Source: Phoma sp. XZ068 (taxonomy: Eukaryota; Ascomycota; Dothideomycetes; Pleosporales; Didymellaceae). From it: a stretch of 64,000 nt of DNA. The stretch's first letter is position 1. The number at the start of each line of letters is the position of its first letter. Location: contig RBKR01000003.1 in assembly GCA_004835665.1 (NCBI GenBank), positions 496,001-560,000 of the forward strand. The letters run 5' to 3'. The translations under genes and the position numbers were made by a program. Below are positions 40,718 to 51,401 of this stretch, piece after piece. A model generated the notes under the pieces. That model saw only the letters and a program-made list of their open reading frames with translations, was not told the origin of the DNA and did no database searches.

Positions 40718-42616
40718 CTAGTGAATCTTCGCGCCAACCTCCTTCAGCAGCTTAGGGAAGTTGGGTGTTCCCCAACCAGTAACGGGATCCCAACCCTCGG
40801 TAGCAGGGAAGCCATCAACGTTGCAGCCGTGGCTGGTACCCTTGATGATATCGTTGAGGCCCTTGAATCCCTTCTTGTAGAGCCAGGGGTTGAGGTAACC
40901 AAGGACAGGCTTGCCGCTAGCAATCAAGGCATCATTGACGAGAGCGAAGATACCGGCAGTCAAGGGAGCGGATGCCGAAGTACCAGAGATGGTGCCCTCA
41001 GTGCCATTCCAGAAGTAAGCGAAGTAAAGACCCTGGGCGGCGAGATCAGGGTACGCGCGACCCTTCTTGTTGTACAGACCATCGTACAGGCCGTTAAGGC
41101 CCTTGACGTACTGGGGAACCGCATTGCCCTGCCATGTGGGGCGGTCAAAGTAGTCACTGAAACCAGAACCACCGGCGTAGAAGTCGCGGTAGCCAGTGGA
41201 GGTGTTACGGCCAGCACGGTAGACAGCCTCCTCAGGCGCGAAGTTCATGGTGGCACCGACGGAGGTGACGTATGGGCACGAGGCGGGGAAGTTGGGGTTG
41301 AAACGGTAAGTGTTCTTGCCATCGTTGGAGAAGCACTTGTCAGTACCACCGAGACCGCTGTCTCCAGAGGAGAAGAAGAGCGTGGTACCACGGGCGCCAG
41401 CCTGAGCGAACTGCTGGCAGACTCGTTTAGCGTAACTGCTTGGCACGGTCTGCTCAGAATCACCGTATGAGGTAGAGACGATCTTGGGAAGGTCCTTCTG
41501 CGAGAGCAGGTAATTGACCCAAACGAGGTAGGGCTCGTTGGTGTTGGTAGGTGTGGTGATATCCGGGACGAAAGGAGGCGAGCCGCCAGTCGAGTAACTG
41601 ATGATAGGAGTGTTTTGGCTGATACCCGAAATCGCCTGGAAGTCCAAGTTAGCCTCTCGGCTTGTACCTTCGGCAGTCTGATTGGCAGTCAAAGGACCAT
41701 CCTGGACTGGGCCATTGTCGATGGAGATCTGCTTGAAGCCTGCAGCCTGAGCAACGAACTCAGGGCGGAACTTTTGCAGGAAGAGCTTTCCGTCAGGTCG
41801 AATCGGAACCTCGCCAAGGAAGTTGTTGAATGCAATGTTGTTCTTGTCAAGAGCCTTGGGCTTGTAGCCCTTGGTCTGGTATAGAGTCTCGAAACACTGA
41901 GGAGTTACAGAGGTCGCATTGCAGACTGCGGCAATAGTCTCGTTCGACGGAGTCTTGTAGCCCTGGGGAATCTCGGCACTCCCCGTGAAGTAAGTAGCAG
42001 CGTCTTTGTTACCGCGGAAGAAGGAAGTGGTGGGCTGGATGGCATCGATATGGTCGTGCAAGTGGCGAGGAAGCGACCAGGAGGTGGCACGCGCAACAAC
42101 GGAGCCGTCGTGGTGCTTGTAGTTGTGGTATTCAGTATCAAGGAGCTTCTCAACCGACTCAATGGGCAGGTGAACGGTAATCCAGTCCTTGGCGGTGCTG
42201 TAGCTCAGGTTCTCGATCTCAATGCCGTTCTCCTGGAGCCACTCGTGCACAAGGTCATGTGTCTGAGATGTGGGTGCAACAAGCTCGTCGACCTCCTCGG
42301 CACTCAGGTGCTGACCATAGCGGTGATGATCAGGGTCAGAGACTGTCAAGTATTAGCATTCGGGCAGTTCTAGCATGCTTCCGATAATGGTCTTACCCTC
42401 ATGAAGGTGGCGGTCAAGCTCCTCAAATCGGCCCTGCTTCAGACCAATCTGAAGAGAGATGGTCTTTCCACCATGGGAACGGTCCTGCTTCTGCCACTCC
42501 TTGGGCACGAAGTGAGTCTCCTTCACGACGTACGGAGAGCGTGCGCGAATGGGAGTTGCAAGCGCGCCACAGAAGGCGAGGATGGCTGCGGCCACGAAAG
42601 CGGACTTGATCTGCAT
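40718..42616 (-). CDS. Secreted sedolisin protease (S53, tripeptidyl-peptidase type)
   Basis: Exons 42616-42397 and 42342-40718 (54-bp intron); 614 aa. Signal peptide MQIKSAFVAAAILAFCGALA, then an ~180-residue pro-domain (SLQIGLKQGRFEELDRHL .. SVEKLLDTEY). The mature protease has the sedolisin triad Glu303 and Asp307 (EANLDFQ) and Ser529 (SGTSASAP), with the oxyanion Asp in the SSGDSGLG region and the C-terminal Ca2+ site (LNDIIKGTSHGCNVDGF .. GWDPVTGWG). Acidic extracellular peptidase that activates itself by pro-domain cleavage and degrades proteins from the N-terminus. The upstream in-frame GTG is not needed. High GC3 and a strong ORF support high expression. Confidence 0.95.
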
Positions 42617-44220
42617 GATGGAAGGTAGAGTCACGTACAAAGTTGACAGACGCACACTAACTTTCGAAGGGGTTCCATCCGGTATTTATCTCTTGAAGAT
42701 CCGTGGATCCACAGCGCCCTCGACCTCTGCGCGTCAAGCATTGCTGTAGGAACGGCCGAAGAAGATTGCCCCACAATCACACCTTCCAAGAATAACCAAG
42801 CTCTCGGATTGAAAGCTTGAGCGCATTCTTTTAGTGTCAATGACATGCTTGGTTGGTGCTTGGTTATCGTCGTCAAGAGCGTTCAAGCTCCGTACCTGCC
42901 CCTTTGGGTACTAGCCCCGGCTTAGCCATGCACTCCACTTCCATCTCCGCTCTAGTGCAGGTACTGCGTTCGGGAACACGGGCAGACGGTTAGGAGTACA
43001 CCACTTACTCAGGTCACCTACCTTCCTGTTTGGTCTCTAGGTCATACTGCGTAAGAGTACCCGGTTGCGCACGACATACCAGCTCTGGACCGTTGGTTTT
43101 CATGACGGGATAACGTTGGGATCGCATGATCAGGCTCAATCTCGTCTGGCGATCTTACGACACGACAACACTGTTTCGACATTAGCTCTTTGACGATCCC
43201 GTATTACCTCCGTTGTCCTAGCCGACGAGGCTGCTGTACAGGACACCATTATGCGTGACGAGCCGTACTACTGGATGCGTTTCTTTTAGCCGTTAACCTA
43301 GTCCAATCGTGCGCTGCAGTGCAGACCACCGTAATCCAATATATCCTTCGTGCAGCTATGCATTATGTGTGGCTCTTTGCAATTCAGAGGTTTTGCCTCT
43401 TGGAAGGTTCTCCTTCCGACAGTACTTCTTCTGGCGAAGTACAAGCACAGGGTGAGCATTTGCACGCTGTGGTGAGACTCTGTTCCTGCATCGCCAAGAC
43501 CTCTGGTACGATGTCTACACCTTGCTCACGCAAGCGACGATCGAACGGACCATACTCTCGGTCTACGGTAGCCTCTAACTTGACTGGGCACGTTGATATT
43601 GGAGCATACAAGGGATCAACCCTGTAGATAAGCGAGGGACTCTATGTCCCTCCGCACGCTGTTTACACAGACGTGTATGTTCTCAGATGAACTTCTTGGA
43701 AGAAGGTAGCTGCTGTTCAATCGATGTAGCAGCAGTACATATCGCCAACAAAAGGTTCCCATGGTGATGCAGGTTTAAGTACCTCGGAGACGGTGGGCTA
43801 GCTCTTTCATGCGCTCTACAGTTCTGCGCCGGCGAGCAGTACCCCTCGAAGCAAAGGATGATCTCTCATAGCCCTATGCATGTGGATCAGACCCACCAGA
43901 GGGGCCCTAGCAGGTCAGATGCGAGTACCAGGGTGATGTCGTAGTGCAACGGATCGAGAGCCCGCACACCCTGGTAGTCTTTGTATATGGGCTTGAGCGC
44001 GCGCCATTTGGCCAATCGAGGTTCGATAGAGGTCAGGATCAGGATTGAAGCAGAAGCAGATTGGGATAGTTTTGAGTGCGGTGATGAGTGCAGCATGGAC
44101 GAAGCGATACGATATGCGGGCGACCGTCTATTACAAGCTCTCTACGTATATTATACCATGCCAGGTCTACCGATGCACCGCCATGAAACCAGAAAGTTTT
44201 CGAACAAAAGAAAGATAATA
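42617..44220. other. 1.6-kb gene-poor gap
   Basis: Promoter of the sedolisin gene at its left end and 3' flank of the SAC1 gene at its right end. A minus-strand ORF at 43384-43611 looks vaguely protein-like but has no start context, domain or neighbouring exon that I can join. No transposon ends, tRNA or repeats noticed. Confidence 0.5.
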
Positions 44221-46440
44221 TTACTCAACCCTCTTCTTACCCTCCTCCAGGCCGAGCAGTCTTGCGTCGCTCTTGCCTCGCTCATGCTTGGTTCCCACGA
44301 GCGAGCCAACAACAGGGTTGTGCGACACCTTGGTAAGACTCGACTGGTAGGCTTCGACCTGGTGCGGTAGGCGATTGAGTTTGGGCCAATTGACCTGCGC
44401 ATTGTTAGCATCGGGTAATAGCTGAAGTCAGGCCATGTGGTACGTACATAGAGTGTGCCATTGGTCCACATAAAGTTCAAGCACGCGCCCGCAGTTGCAA
44501 GGCTGATGACGAGAAGTAGTCGCAGCGGCCAGACAGCTGCGTCAGGCGCACGTCGAGTGAAGCTGCCAACGAGGATAAAGAAGATGCTTGCAGCAAGAAT
44601 GTAGGGTATCGACTGAATGAAGATGGGCCTTCGGTCCACGAATAGAAGCTGGCCCCCGATAGCAGAGTCACTAGGCAAATAAGTTCCCAGGAAAAGGTCA
44701 AATGCATCTTGTCGGGGCCCGTCGCTGAAGTTATTAAGGCAGTAACGCGTGATTGAGTTGTTCAGATCCTGCAGCGCACCGCCCTTGGTTCGCACACCAA
44801 GGCGTGTAAAATCGGTCTTGAGCGCACCGGTGCCAGAGTATGACTTGGAGACGACATCTGCGTTGTCGGCCCAGACGTTACGGAACAGAAACTCGAAGGC
44901 CTTGTCCTCTTCTGCGCTCTCGCCTTCACGCATCAAGCCAAGGTCGATGAGCATGCGCGACAGAATGTAGCGACCGATCATGCTCTGCACAACGTTTGTG
45001 CGGTCAAGACAATCCATGCAGTTTGTGCGAACCACAGCAGTTTGGTGGCGTCTGACCTCAACGCGGCTGCCGTCACCAGGCATGTCGACAGCGCGGAAGT
45101 AGCCGTGCTTCATTACGTGTGGGGCCAGCTGGTCCATCAGCAGCTTCGCTCGGTCCCAGCGTAGACCCTTGGTTTCGGTGTGAAAGTCGAAGTAAACGTA
45201 GTGGAGGCGATCCCATACCGTCTGAGCGTTGGCAGGCTCGACGATATGGAACTTCTCGTCAGTGATCTTGTCACCTTCCACGTTTTCATTTGGAGAAGTC
45301 AACAGGAAGTTGACCATCTCCTCGTATGCCTCCTTGACTCGCTGCTCACGGCCCTTTTGATTAACCAGGTTGACCATCCAGTTGTCGCCGTACAGCCGGA
45401 TTTGCTCGGCGAAGTGCTTTTTGGCAGCGGGAACTGCGCTCTCAACGCCGCGAACCTGCAGCTTCGGTGTGTACTTGAGTGTATTGATCTCGGTCCAGTA
45501 GACAGGCACACTGCCTCTGGTCTGGACGTACGCGAGCGCCTGCGTCTCCTTGCCGGGTAGTGGGCCGGCTGCGCCATTTTGGTTGGACCCGAAGCCTCCT
45601 GGTCCACCCGAGGCGCGATCATTGAGGATGATGGCTTGCTCAGTCTCGTTGAAGTTGGACACGTTGCCATTCTCGTCGATGCCTCGCGAAAAGTATCGTG
45701 TTCCTGCCTTCAGTCGCGACCTTCGTGTAATGAGGATGAAGGTAAGCGGCGTGCCCTTGATCGAGGTGTTCTTGACCTCCATCATGCCATACATGACCGG
45801 AAGTATGTAAGGGTCGACGTCCGGCGACTGGCCACTCGAGTGCCGTCCATAGCCGGTGCTCAATCCTCCACGAAAGTCAATCAGATCACTGGACACGAAG
45901 CGGTTCCAGTAGAAGCGGTCGTCTGCGCGCTTCCAGAGGGGTGTGGAGGGGTCGAGGTGGGCCTGTCGCTGGAAGCTGTTTGTGATGTCGAACGAGTAGG
46001 AGAAGAACAGCGGCGATGTCTTGATCAGCGTCTTAAGCAGAGACAGGTAGTTGTCCTCGTCAGGGTCGTGCAGGGGTCGTTCGCGCAATGGCAGGAACTC
46101 GGTAGCCACGACTTTGTATATCATGTGTCCCTTTATCCTGCCCATGGGCTGGGCCTTGGTGATGATGATAATGTACTTGTCTTCACATGCATCAGCCTGG
46201 CTGCGTACAGAATCTTCGAGGGGAGGGCTATTCACCTAACCGGAGCTTGATAATACCAAGGATACCAGCAACACTCGACACCCTCTTCGATCCCAGAAGC
46301 TTGCCATCGTGCAGGCGAATGTCACCAGAAGGTCGGTCTACGACTAATGTTGGTGCTGTGGGCGAGGAGGGCGAGGAGAAGGCGTAGTGCGAGGGGGACG
46401 AGTGCACATTGATGTCGCGGTACGGCAGAACGGCGCCCAT
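44221..46440 (-). CDS. SAC1: Phosphoinositide phosphatase Sac1
   Basis: Exons 46440-46236, 46180-44448 and 44394-44221 (introns 55 and 53 bp); 703 aa. The N-terminal SAC domain contains the catalytic CX5R loop in RTNCMDCLDRTN (Cys456, Arg462). Near the C-terminus are two membrane helices (PYILAASIFFILVGSF and PLRLLLVISLATAGACLNF) that anchor it in the ER/Golgi, then a short cytosolic tail reached only through the last intron and ending KHERGKSDARLLGLEEGKK. It removes 4-phosphate from PI4P (and PI3P) and maintains lipid exchange at ER contact sites. An insert rich in Gly/Asn (about NDRASGGPGGFGSNQNGAAG) lengthens the protein compared with yeast Sac1 (623 aa). Divergent from a Rab5-type gene. 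Confidence 0.95.
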
Positions 46441-46823
46441 GGCGGCGGTCGCTGGAGCAATTCAAACTGCAGGAGAGGCTGCAATGTCGGTACGGTCGAG
46501 GCAACGTTTCGGGGTGGAGATGGAAGCGTGGGAGCGTGAAAGTGTGGCGCACTGTTTCCCCGTTCCCCAATTAGCAGCCACGTTGGAGCGCTGGCTGGCC
46601 TTTCGTCATCGGGACGCGGCGGACCCTGGCGTGCCAAGCAATTGCAGCCCGTCACAGGGCAACGACAACCTTGACCGTTCTTGCACGTTCAACAACACAC
46701 CTAACAGACCCGCACGCACCGCCGCTTTCGCTCCCCGCATCTCTACCCAGCCTGCTGCCCTTCGCCGTCACACATCGACTATCGAACACGACTCGGCAGC
46801 GCAGCCCCCGACCGTAGCCCATC
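46441..46823. promoter_or_regulatory. Divergent promoter of SAC1 and RAB5-like genes
   Basis: 383 bp between the two ATGs. Both products act in phosphoinositide/endosome biology, so co-regulation is plausible but is only inferred from orientation. Confidence 0.45.
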
Positions 46824-47691
46824 ATGTCGCAGAGAGTACAGCAAGGTGGACGCCCAGGCGGATCCCGGTTCGCACAGTTCAAGCTGGTACTGCTTGGTAT
46901 GCTCTTTGGTCGTCCGTGGCGTGTTATGTGTATAGCTAACTTTGCGCAGGTGAATCTGCTGTTGGAAAGGTTCGCAGCCCTATCAAGGCAGCCATGATAT
47001 GAGCTAACATATGTGCAGTCGTCGCTCGTCTTGCGCTTTGTGAAGGCGAGTCTGCCTCGAGATATAGCACGGCCATTGCTAACCTCCTAATAGGACCAAT
47101 TCGACGACTACAGAGAATCAACTATCGGCGCCGCCTTCCTCACCCAGACCATCGCCCTCGACGAGAACACAACAGTCAAGTTTGAGATCTGGGATACCGC
47201 CGGTCAAGAGCGCTACAAGTCGCTGGCGCCCATGTACTACAGGAACGCGAACTGCGCTGTCGTCGTCTACGATATCACACAAGCTGTACGCATCACCCGA
47301 GCCTTCTGATCTGGGCAACTGTTAAGTTAACATTACGCAGGCCTCGCTCGATAAGGCAAAAGCATGGGTCAAGGAGCTCCAGCGCCAGGCAAACGAAAAC
47401 ATAATCATCGCTCTTGCTGGCAACAAGCTTGATTTGGTCACCGAGTCCCCCGACAAGCGCGCCATCACCACTGCCGATGCCGAGCAATATGCCCGCGAAG
47501 CCGGCCTTCTTTTCTTCGAGACATCCGCCAAGACAAGCGAAAACGTGCGCGAACTCTTCACCGCCATCGCAAAGAAGCTGCCGCTTGACCAGGCTGGCCC
47601 ACGAAACCTGAGGCCTGGCCAGCAAAGACAGGGTGTCAACCTTAGGCCTGAGGCGAACCAGACACAGGGACCTGCTGGCTGCAACTGTTAG
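46824..47691 (+). CDS. Rab5-type small GTPase (Vps21/Ypt5)
   Basis: Five exons: 46824-46896, 46950-46969 (20 nt), 47019-47045 (27 nt), 47094-47285 and 47341-47691; 220 aa. Introns 1, 2 and 4 are GT-AG; intron 3 (47046-47093) must use a GC donor (AAG/GCGAGT) to preserve FVKDQF. Motifs: P-loop GESAVGKSS (residues 25-33), switch I STIGAAF, switch II WDTAGQE, NKLD, ETSAK. The C-terminus CNC is a double-geranylgeranylation signal. It is the early-endosome Rab that directs fusion through Vps34/tethers. The tiny exons 2 and 3 encode the P-loop and following helix. Confidence 0.94.
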
Positions 47692-48031
47692 TAGGATGTG
47701 TTGGTCATTTGATTTGTAGGTATAGCGCTCTTTATGCGATATTTAACCAGAGCGATACCATACCGTTACTCTTTCCTCGTATCAGTCGGTCTGATCTTCA
47801 CTTGTAGGGTACATTTGGAACCTGGCGTTCCGGCTTTGCTATGCGTTAAGAGATGAGATTCGGGGCCACCTAACAATTTTAATTATAATGATTGCGTCGC
47901 CCCTTTCTTTTTGTCTACAGTTGATTGTCTGCGCCTGAACTCCCACGCTGTTGCAATCTGCGCTGGCAAACAGCACCGCCAACGTCATATCCCCCACCTC
48001 AGCACGTTTCAAATCATTCGCGTTTCTTGTT
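47692..48031. other. Intergenic gap between convergent genes
   Basis: This is the 3' flank shared by the Rab5-like (+) and small secreted protein (-) genes. Nothing further is seen. Confidence 0.55.
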
Positions 48032-48610
48032 TCAGCCCACAGTCTCTCTCCAAGGAACTACCCAGCCCTCAGGCCTCTCGTAAAACTTCCCAAGATCGCT
48101 GACTGTCACATTGCGATCGTTCCCACTCTCAGCCCAGGTCACTGGCACGCCCGCCAGCGTCTTCAAGTACATTTTTTCATACGTCCACACACGCTTGATA
48201 TCCACGCTTGTCAGATTCTCCCCGAACTTGAAACTCAGGCTCTCGTTCTTATTCGCCGCGCCTGCAACGGGTAGGCATGCCGTCCAGGTCGTAGGGTCGC
48301 AGAGCTTGCCGGCTATATGTACCATGCAGGTTGTAGTCCAGCCCCGGGCGGGGTCGGGGTGCATCAGAGTGATGTTGAAAGAAGAGCGTGAGTAGTCATT
48401 CGCGTGCGCGGGCGAGGGAATGAAAGCTTCGAATGCGGTGAGCATGAAGTATGGGTCCGTTGGTGGTTGTTCTCGGGGGACCAGATTGAAGGATTCTGCT
48501 ATGCGGACGTCCAGGGCGTAAGAGTTGGCCTCGTTCAGCACGTTTGATGCAGGGTCGCAGAGTGCAAGAGGGGGGAGAGCCAAGATGGCGGCAGGAAAAA
48601 GGAAACGCAT
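48032..48610 (-). CDS. Small secreted protein, function unknown
   Basis: A 192-aa single-exon protein with signal peptide (MRFLFPAAILALPPLALC). The mature part has three cysteines (TTTCMVH, GKLCDP, TACLPV), three N-glycosylation sequons (NIT, NES, NLT, plus NVT near the end) and a regular mix of beta-forming residues, with no transmembrane helix. No domain recognised. Size and cysteine content fit a secreted wall-associated or effector-like protein, but it lacks the many cysteines of typical effectors, so I assign no role. Confidence 0.78.
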   Translation of the reverse strand: MRFLFPAAILALPPLALCDPASNVLNEANSYALDVRIAESFNLVPREQPPTDPYFMLTAFEAFIPSPAHANDYSRSSFNITLMHPDPARGWTTTCMVHIAGKLCDPTTWTACLPVAGAANKNESLSFKFGENLTSVDIKRVWTYEKMYLKTLAGVPVTWAESGNDRNVTVSDLGKFYERPEGWVVPWRETVG

Positions 48611-50156
48611 GGTGGTGGTTCGATGTTGGTCTTCGGGCTTAGGAAGAAGCGAGAGAAGTCTGATGGGCGTTGAAGGCGCCGCCAGGTTCTGCTTCTTATG
48701 CTGGAGGTTTTGCCGCTTCTCTGCAGAGAAGTTTGGTGGCTGAAGTGAATTTAGCGGCTTATACTTGTGTCTACACTCGTGTAGCCTGGCAAGCTTCTCG
48801 CCGATGGAAAAGGGCAGTCGATTGATGTTTGCACGTCACTCTCAGACCAAATAACGATCTGAATCTGGGCCGACTTTCATTTGTACCTGAGATTCTCGTG
48901 GGCACCACCTTCCAGAACATGATCTACGGGAAAGCCGCGTCAAACATATCCTGTAATATCTCAGTACTTGCAAAACAGGTCGCAGTCTCCCATGGCAGGG
49001 CTTATAGCTGCATCTGGAGTTACACCACGAAACGGTGCAACGGTCACGATAACCGGTACGGTGGCTTTGAGCCACGTGTTGGCCATGCAAGGTGCCTACA
49101 TGGTGAGGCTGCCACACAAAGTGACTTCCTCTTCTGCGCAGAGCCAAGGTACATGTGTGCTGTTCACGGATGTGACCGGGTGATGTGTGAAAGACCTGAT
49201 TATTGGTGCCTCCCTCCGCTTCCTCATTGAGACTGCGTCTACCCGCTCTGCCGTGGTAACGCAGTGGGGGCTGCCTTGCTTACACCTGACCCCATGAAAG
49301 GCAACACTTACGGAAAAAGATCATCTGACAGATTGAGAACTTTGTAGGTAACTAAGTCATTAACGATAAAAGTACAAGCACTGGTGATTGTTCGAAGGGT
49401 CTCCACGTGGTGTATGCAAGATGTCAGTACCAGAGTGGAGTGGCTGCCGTTAGAAGTAGGACAGGTACAAGTGTGATGTAACACAACGCACACATCCGGT
49501 TCTTTCGTTAACATCAGCTAAGACATGATGGGATTCATCGGCCGATTGTTTTAGCGTGTTGAAAGCTGTAGAAGTCATGTAACCACGTAGTCATTGATTG
49601 TCATATTGATTGTCACATTGATTGTCAAGCTCCAGTGTTACAAAAGATGCTTCCGTGTTACATGGCTAACGATGGCTATGAAGCTAAATAGCTGAAAGGA
49701 AGTGCACAAGATTAGGTTCAACGACTAAGTGTAAAATAATACATTCATTCATGATGTCAACGCCTAGAGCCGCCCTTCGAGCATGTAGTACAGCAAGAGT
49801 GGTCTCACGGCACGAAATGAAAGACGGCTTTGTCTACAAACATGCTTGGATGAGCATTTCGAGCCGTGCCAGGTCACTTTCAGATTTCTGGGCAATGAGC
49901 ATGCCCCGGCGTTCTTCAGTCCATCATAGTGGCCCTCTAGGGATGCTCTTTGCACGGTGTCACTTTCTATGGTAGAATATGCAGCGGTTGAAGAAGATCT
50001 GCACAGGAGACGATCCACTCAATTGAGCTCGAACCTCCGAGCTCGCCGGTGCCCCACCTCCGTCATTCGACCCCACCTGTCAAACAAAAGTTCCCTAGAA
50101 CAATCGCACTGTATATCATTCCCTACTCAAGATCCCAGCCAACACTTCACATCACT
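48611..50156. other. 1.5-kb gene-poor divergent region
   Basis: Between the small secreted protein gene (-) and the Yae1 gene (+). ORFs are short shadows. It contains a small tandem repeat at about 49592-49627 (described separately). No transposon ends or RNA genes recognised. Confidence 0.5.
49592..49627. repeat. Three-unit 12-bp tandem repeat
   Basis: The unit ATTGATTGTCAY is repeated three times in a row with minor variation. It is intergenic, about 530 bp upstream of the Yae1 ATG. Could be a microsatellite-like expansion or clustered protein-binding sites. Confidence 0.7.
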
Positions 50157-50786
50157 ATGAATACAGCCGGCGACATGACGCCTCCTCTGGGGCCTACACA
50201 ACTCGCAGCCGGCTATGCGCCCCCAACACCACCCCACGAATCCGCACTCGACGATATATACGGTTCAGCGCCCACTTCGCCGTTTCTCGATGCACAAACC
50301 TCAGACCGCACTCATGAGATGCTCTCCGACCTCCCTTCGCGCCAGCGCGCGCTCGATGCTGACGCATACCGCGAAGGCTTAGCTTCCGCAAAGGGACAAT
50401 ACGTGCAGGAAGGCTTTGACGAAGGGTATGCGCTGGGCGCCGACTTGGGATTACGGGTTGGCTACATTCTCGGCGTACTTCGAGGTTTTGTAGGTGCATG
50501 GAAGGGACATGACAAAGCCGCCTACAGCGAAGTTTTCAAGCTATATGAGCAGGCGCAGAAAGAGCTTGCGATTGAGCAGCTACTAGGTCAAACATGGGTC
50601 GATGAAGAGGGAATCTGGAAGTGGGAAGTCCAGGGTGCAGACGGGGATGCGACATTCAGGGAGGTTGCAGCGCAGCATCCTGTTGTTCAAAGGTGGGATG
50701 AGAAGGTTGAGGAATTGGCTAGCCGGTGGCAAGTTGATCTCAGGGCGGTAGAGAAGATGAGTGCGAAGGAAGAGGAGCAGTTGTGA
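50157..50786 (+). CDS. YAE1: Yae1 domain protein, cytosolic Fe-S assembly adaptor
   Basis: A 209-aa single-exon protein. The ~50-residue central region has the deca-GX3 pattern of Yae1 (YREGLASAKGQYVQEGFDEG then YALGADLGLRVGYILGVLRG). In yeast, Yae1 with Lto1 recruits the ABC protein Rli1/ABCE1 to the cytosolic Fe-S targeting complex. The N-terminus is Pro/Thr-rich and probably disordered; the C-terminus has charged helices. The ATG chosen (50157) is the first in frame; the upstream opening begins with GTG and lacks support. Confidence 0.9.
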   Translation: MNTAGDMTPPLGPTQLAAGYAPPTPPHESALDDIYGSAPTSPFLDAQTSDRTHEMLSDLPSRQRALDADAYREGLASAKGQYVQEGFDEGYALGADLGLRVGYILGVLRGFVGAWKGHDKAAYSEVFKLYEQAQKELAIEQLLGQTWVDEEGIWKWEVQGADGDATFREVAAQHPVVQRWDEKVEELASRWQVDLRAVEKMSAKEEEQL

Positions 50787-51401
50787 AGGGCCAGCAGGAC
50801 ATGAACCTTTACTCTACCGGGTTGCAGGTCGTGCATCGTATGCTGAGATGGATCAGTCGCAACTCGTGTCTGGTCACTCTTTCGAGGCTAGCACGCTCCT
50901 TATCGCAGCGACCAGCCTTGCGCACGCGACTCGACCTGGATTCAGGTTCTGAAGATGTAGCCTTACACTCTTCAGGGGATACAAAGTGCGCCGCAACTGC
51001 AAGCTGTGCAATGACGAGGTGATTCTATGGCCAACCCTCGAATCACACTGGCGTGGGGTACTTTGGCGTTCGAAGCGCGGACAAGGTGAGGTGGGAGTTC
51101 ACAGGTGTCTTATGGTAGATGCTATGACTTTGCAGCTGTACCAGGCTAGAGAAGGAGAGGCACAGCCAGTGGGTTGGACATAGGCACACTGCCTCAAATA
51201 TGAAGAGCGAAGAAGCTCGAAATGTAGCTGCCTCACGGCGGAGGGAGCGGTGGTCGGCGAGTTGCAAAAGCGCACGGACGAGACCTTAGGATGCCGTCAT
51301 GACTTCGGATAATGTAGAAAGATGGTTGCCTACCATTTCGCCATGCCTTTGCCTAGCATTACTGCACTGCATTGTCTGCCTTACATATACCCGCGACAGC
51401 C
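50787..51401. other. Intergenic gap
   Basis: This is the 3' flank of the Yae1 gene and the promoter/5' UTR of the kinase gene. Short ORFs only; nothing supported. Confidence 0.5.

Noticed and set aside
43384..43611. Minus-strand ORF of 75 codons in the gene-poor gap near 43 kb
   Set aside because: Too short, no recognisable motif, and flanking frames close quickly; may be a relic but cannot be supported.
44010..44040. GGTTCGA-type B-box-like string considered as a tRNA signal
   Set aside because: Flanking bases do not form T-arm or acceptor stems; other GGTTCGA strings in the window failed in the same way.
46409..46939. Plus-strand ORF across the SAC1/RAB5 divergent promoter
   Set aside because: It overlaps the first exon of SAC1 and the first exon and intron of the Rab5 gene in other frames; a shadow.
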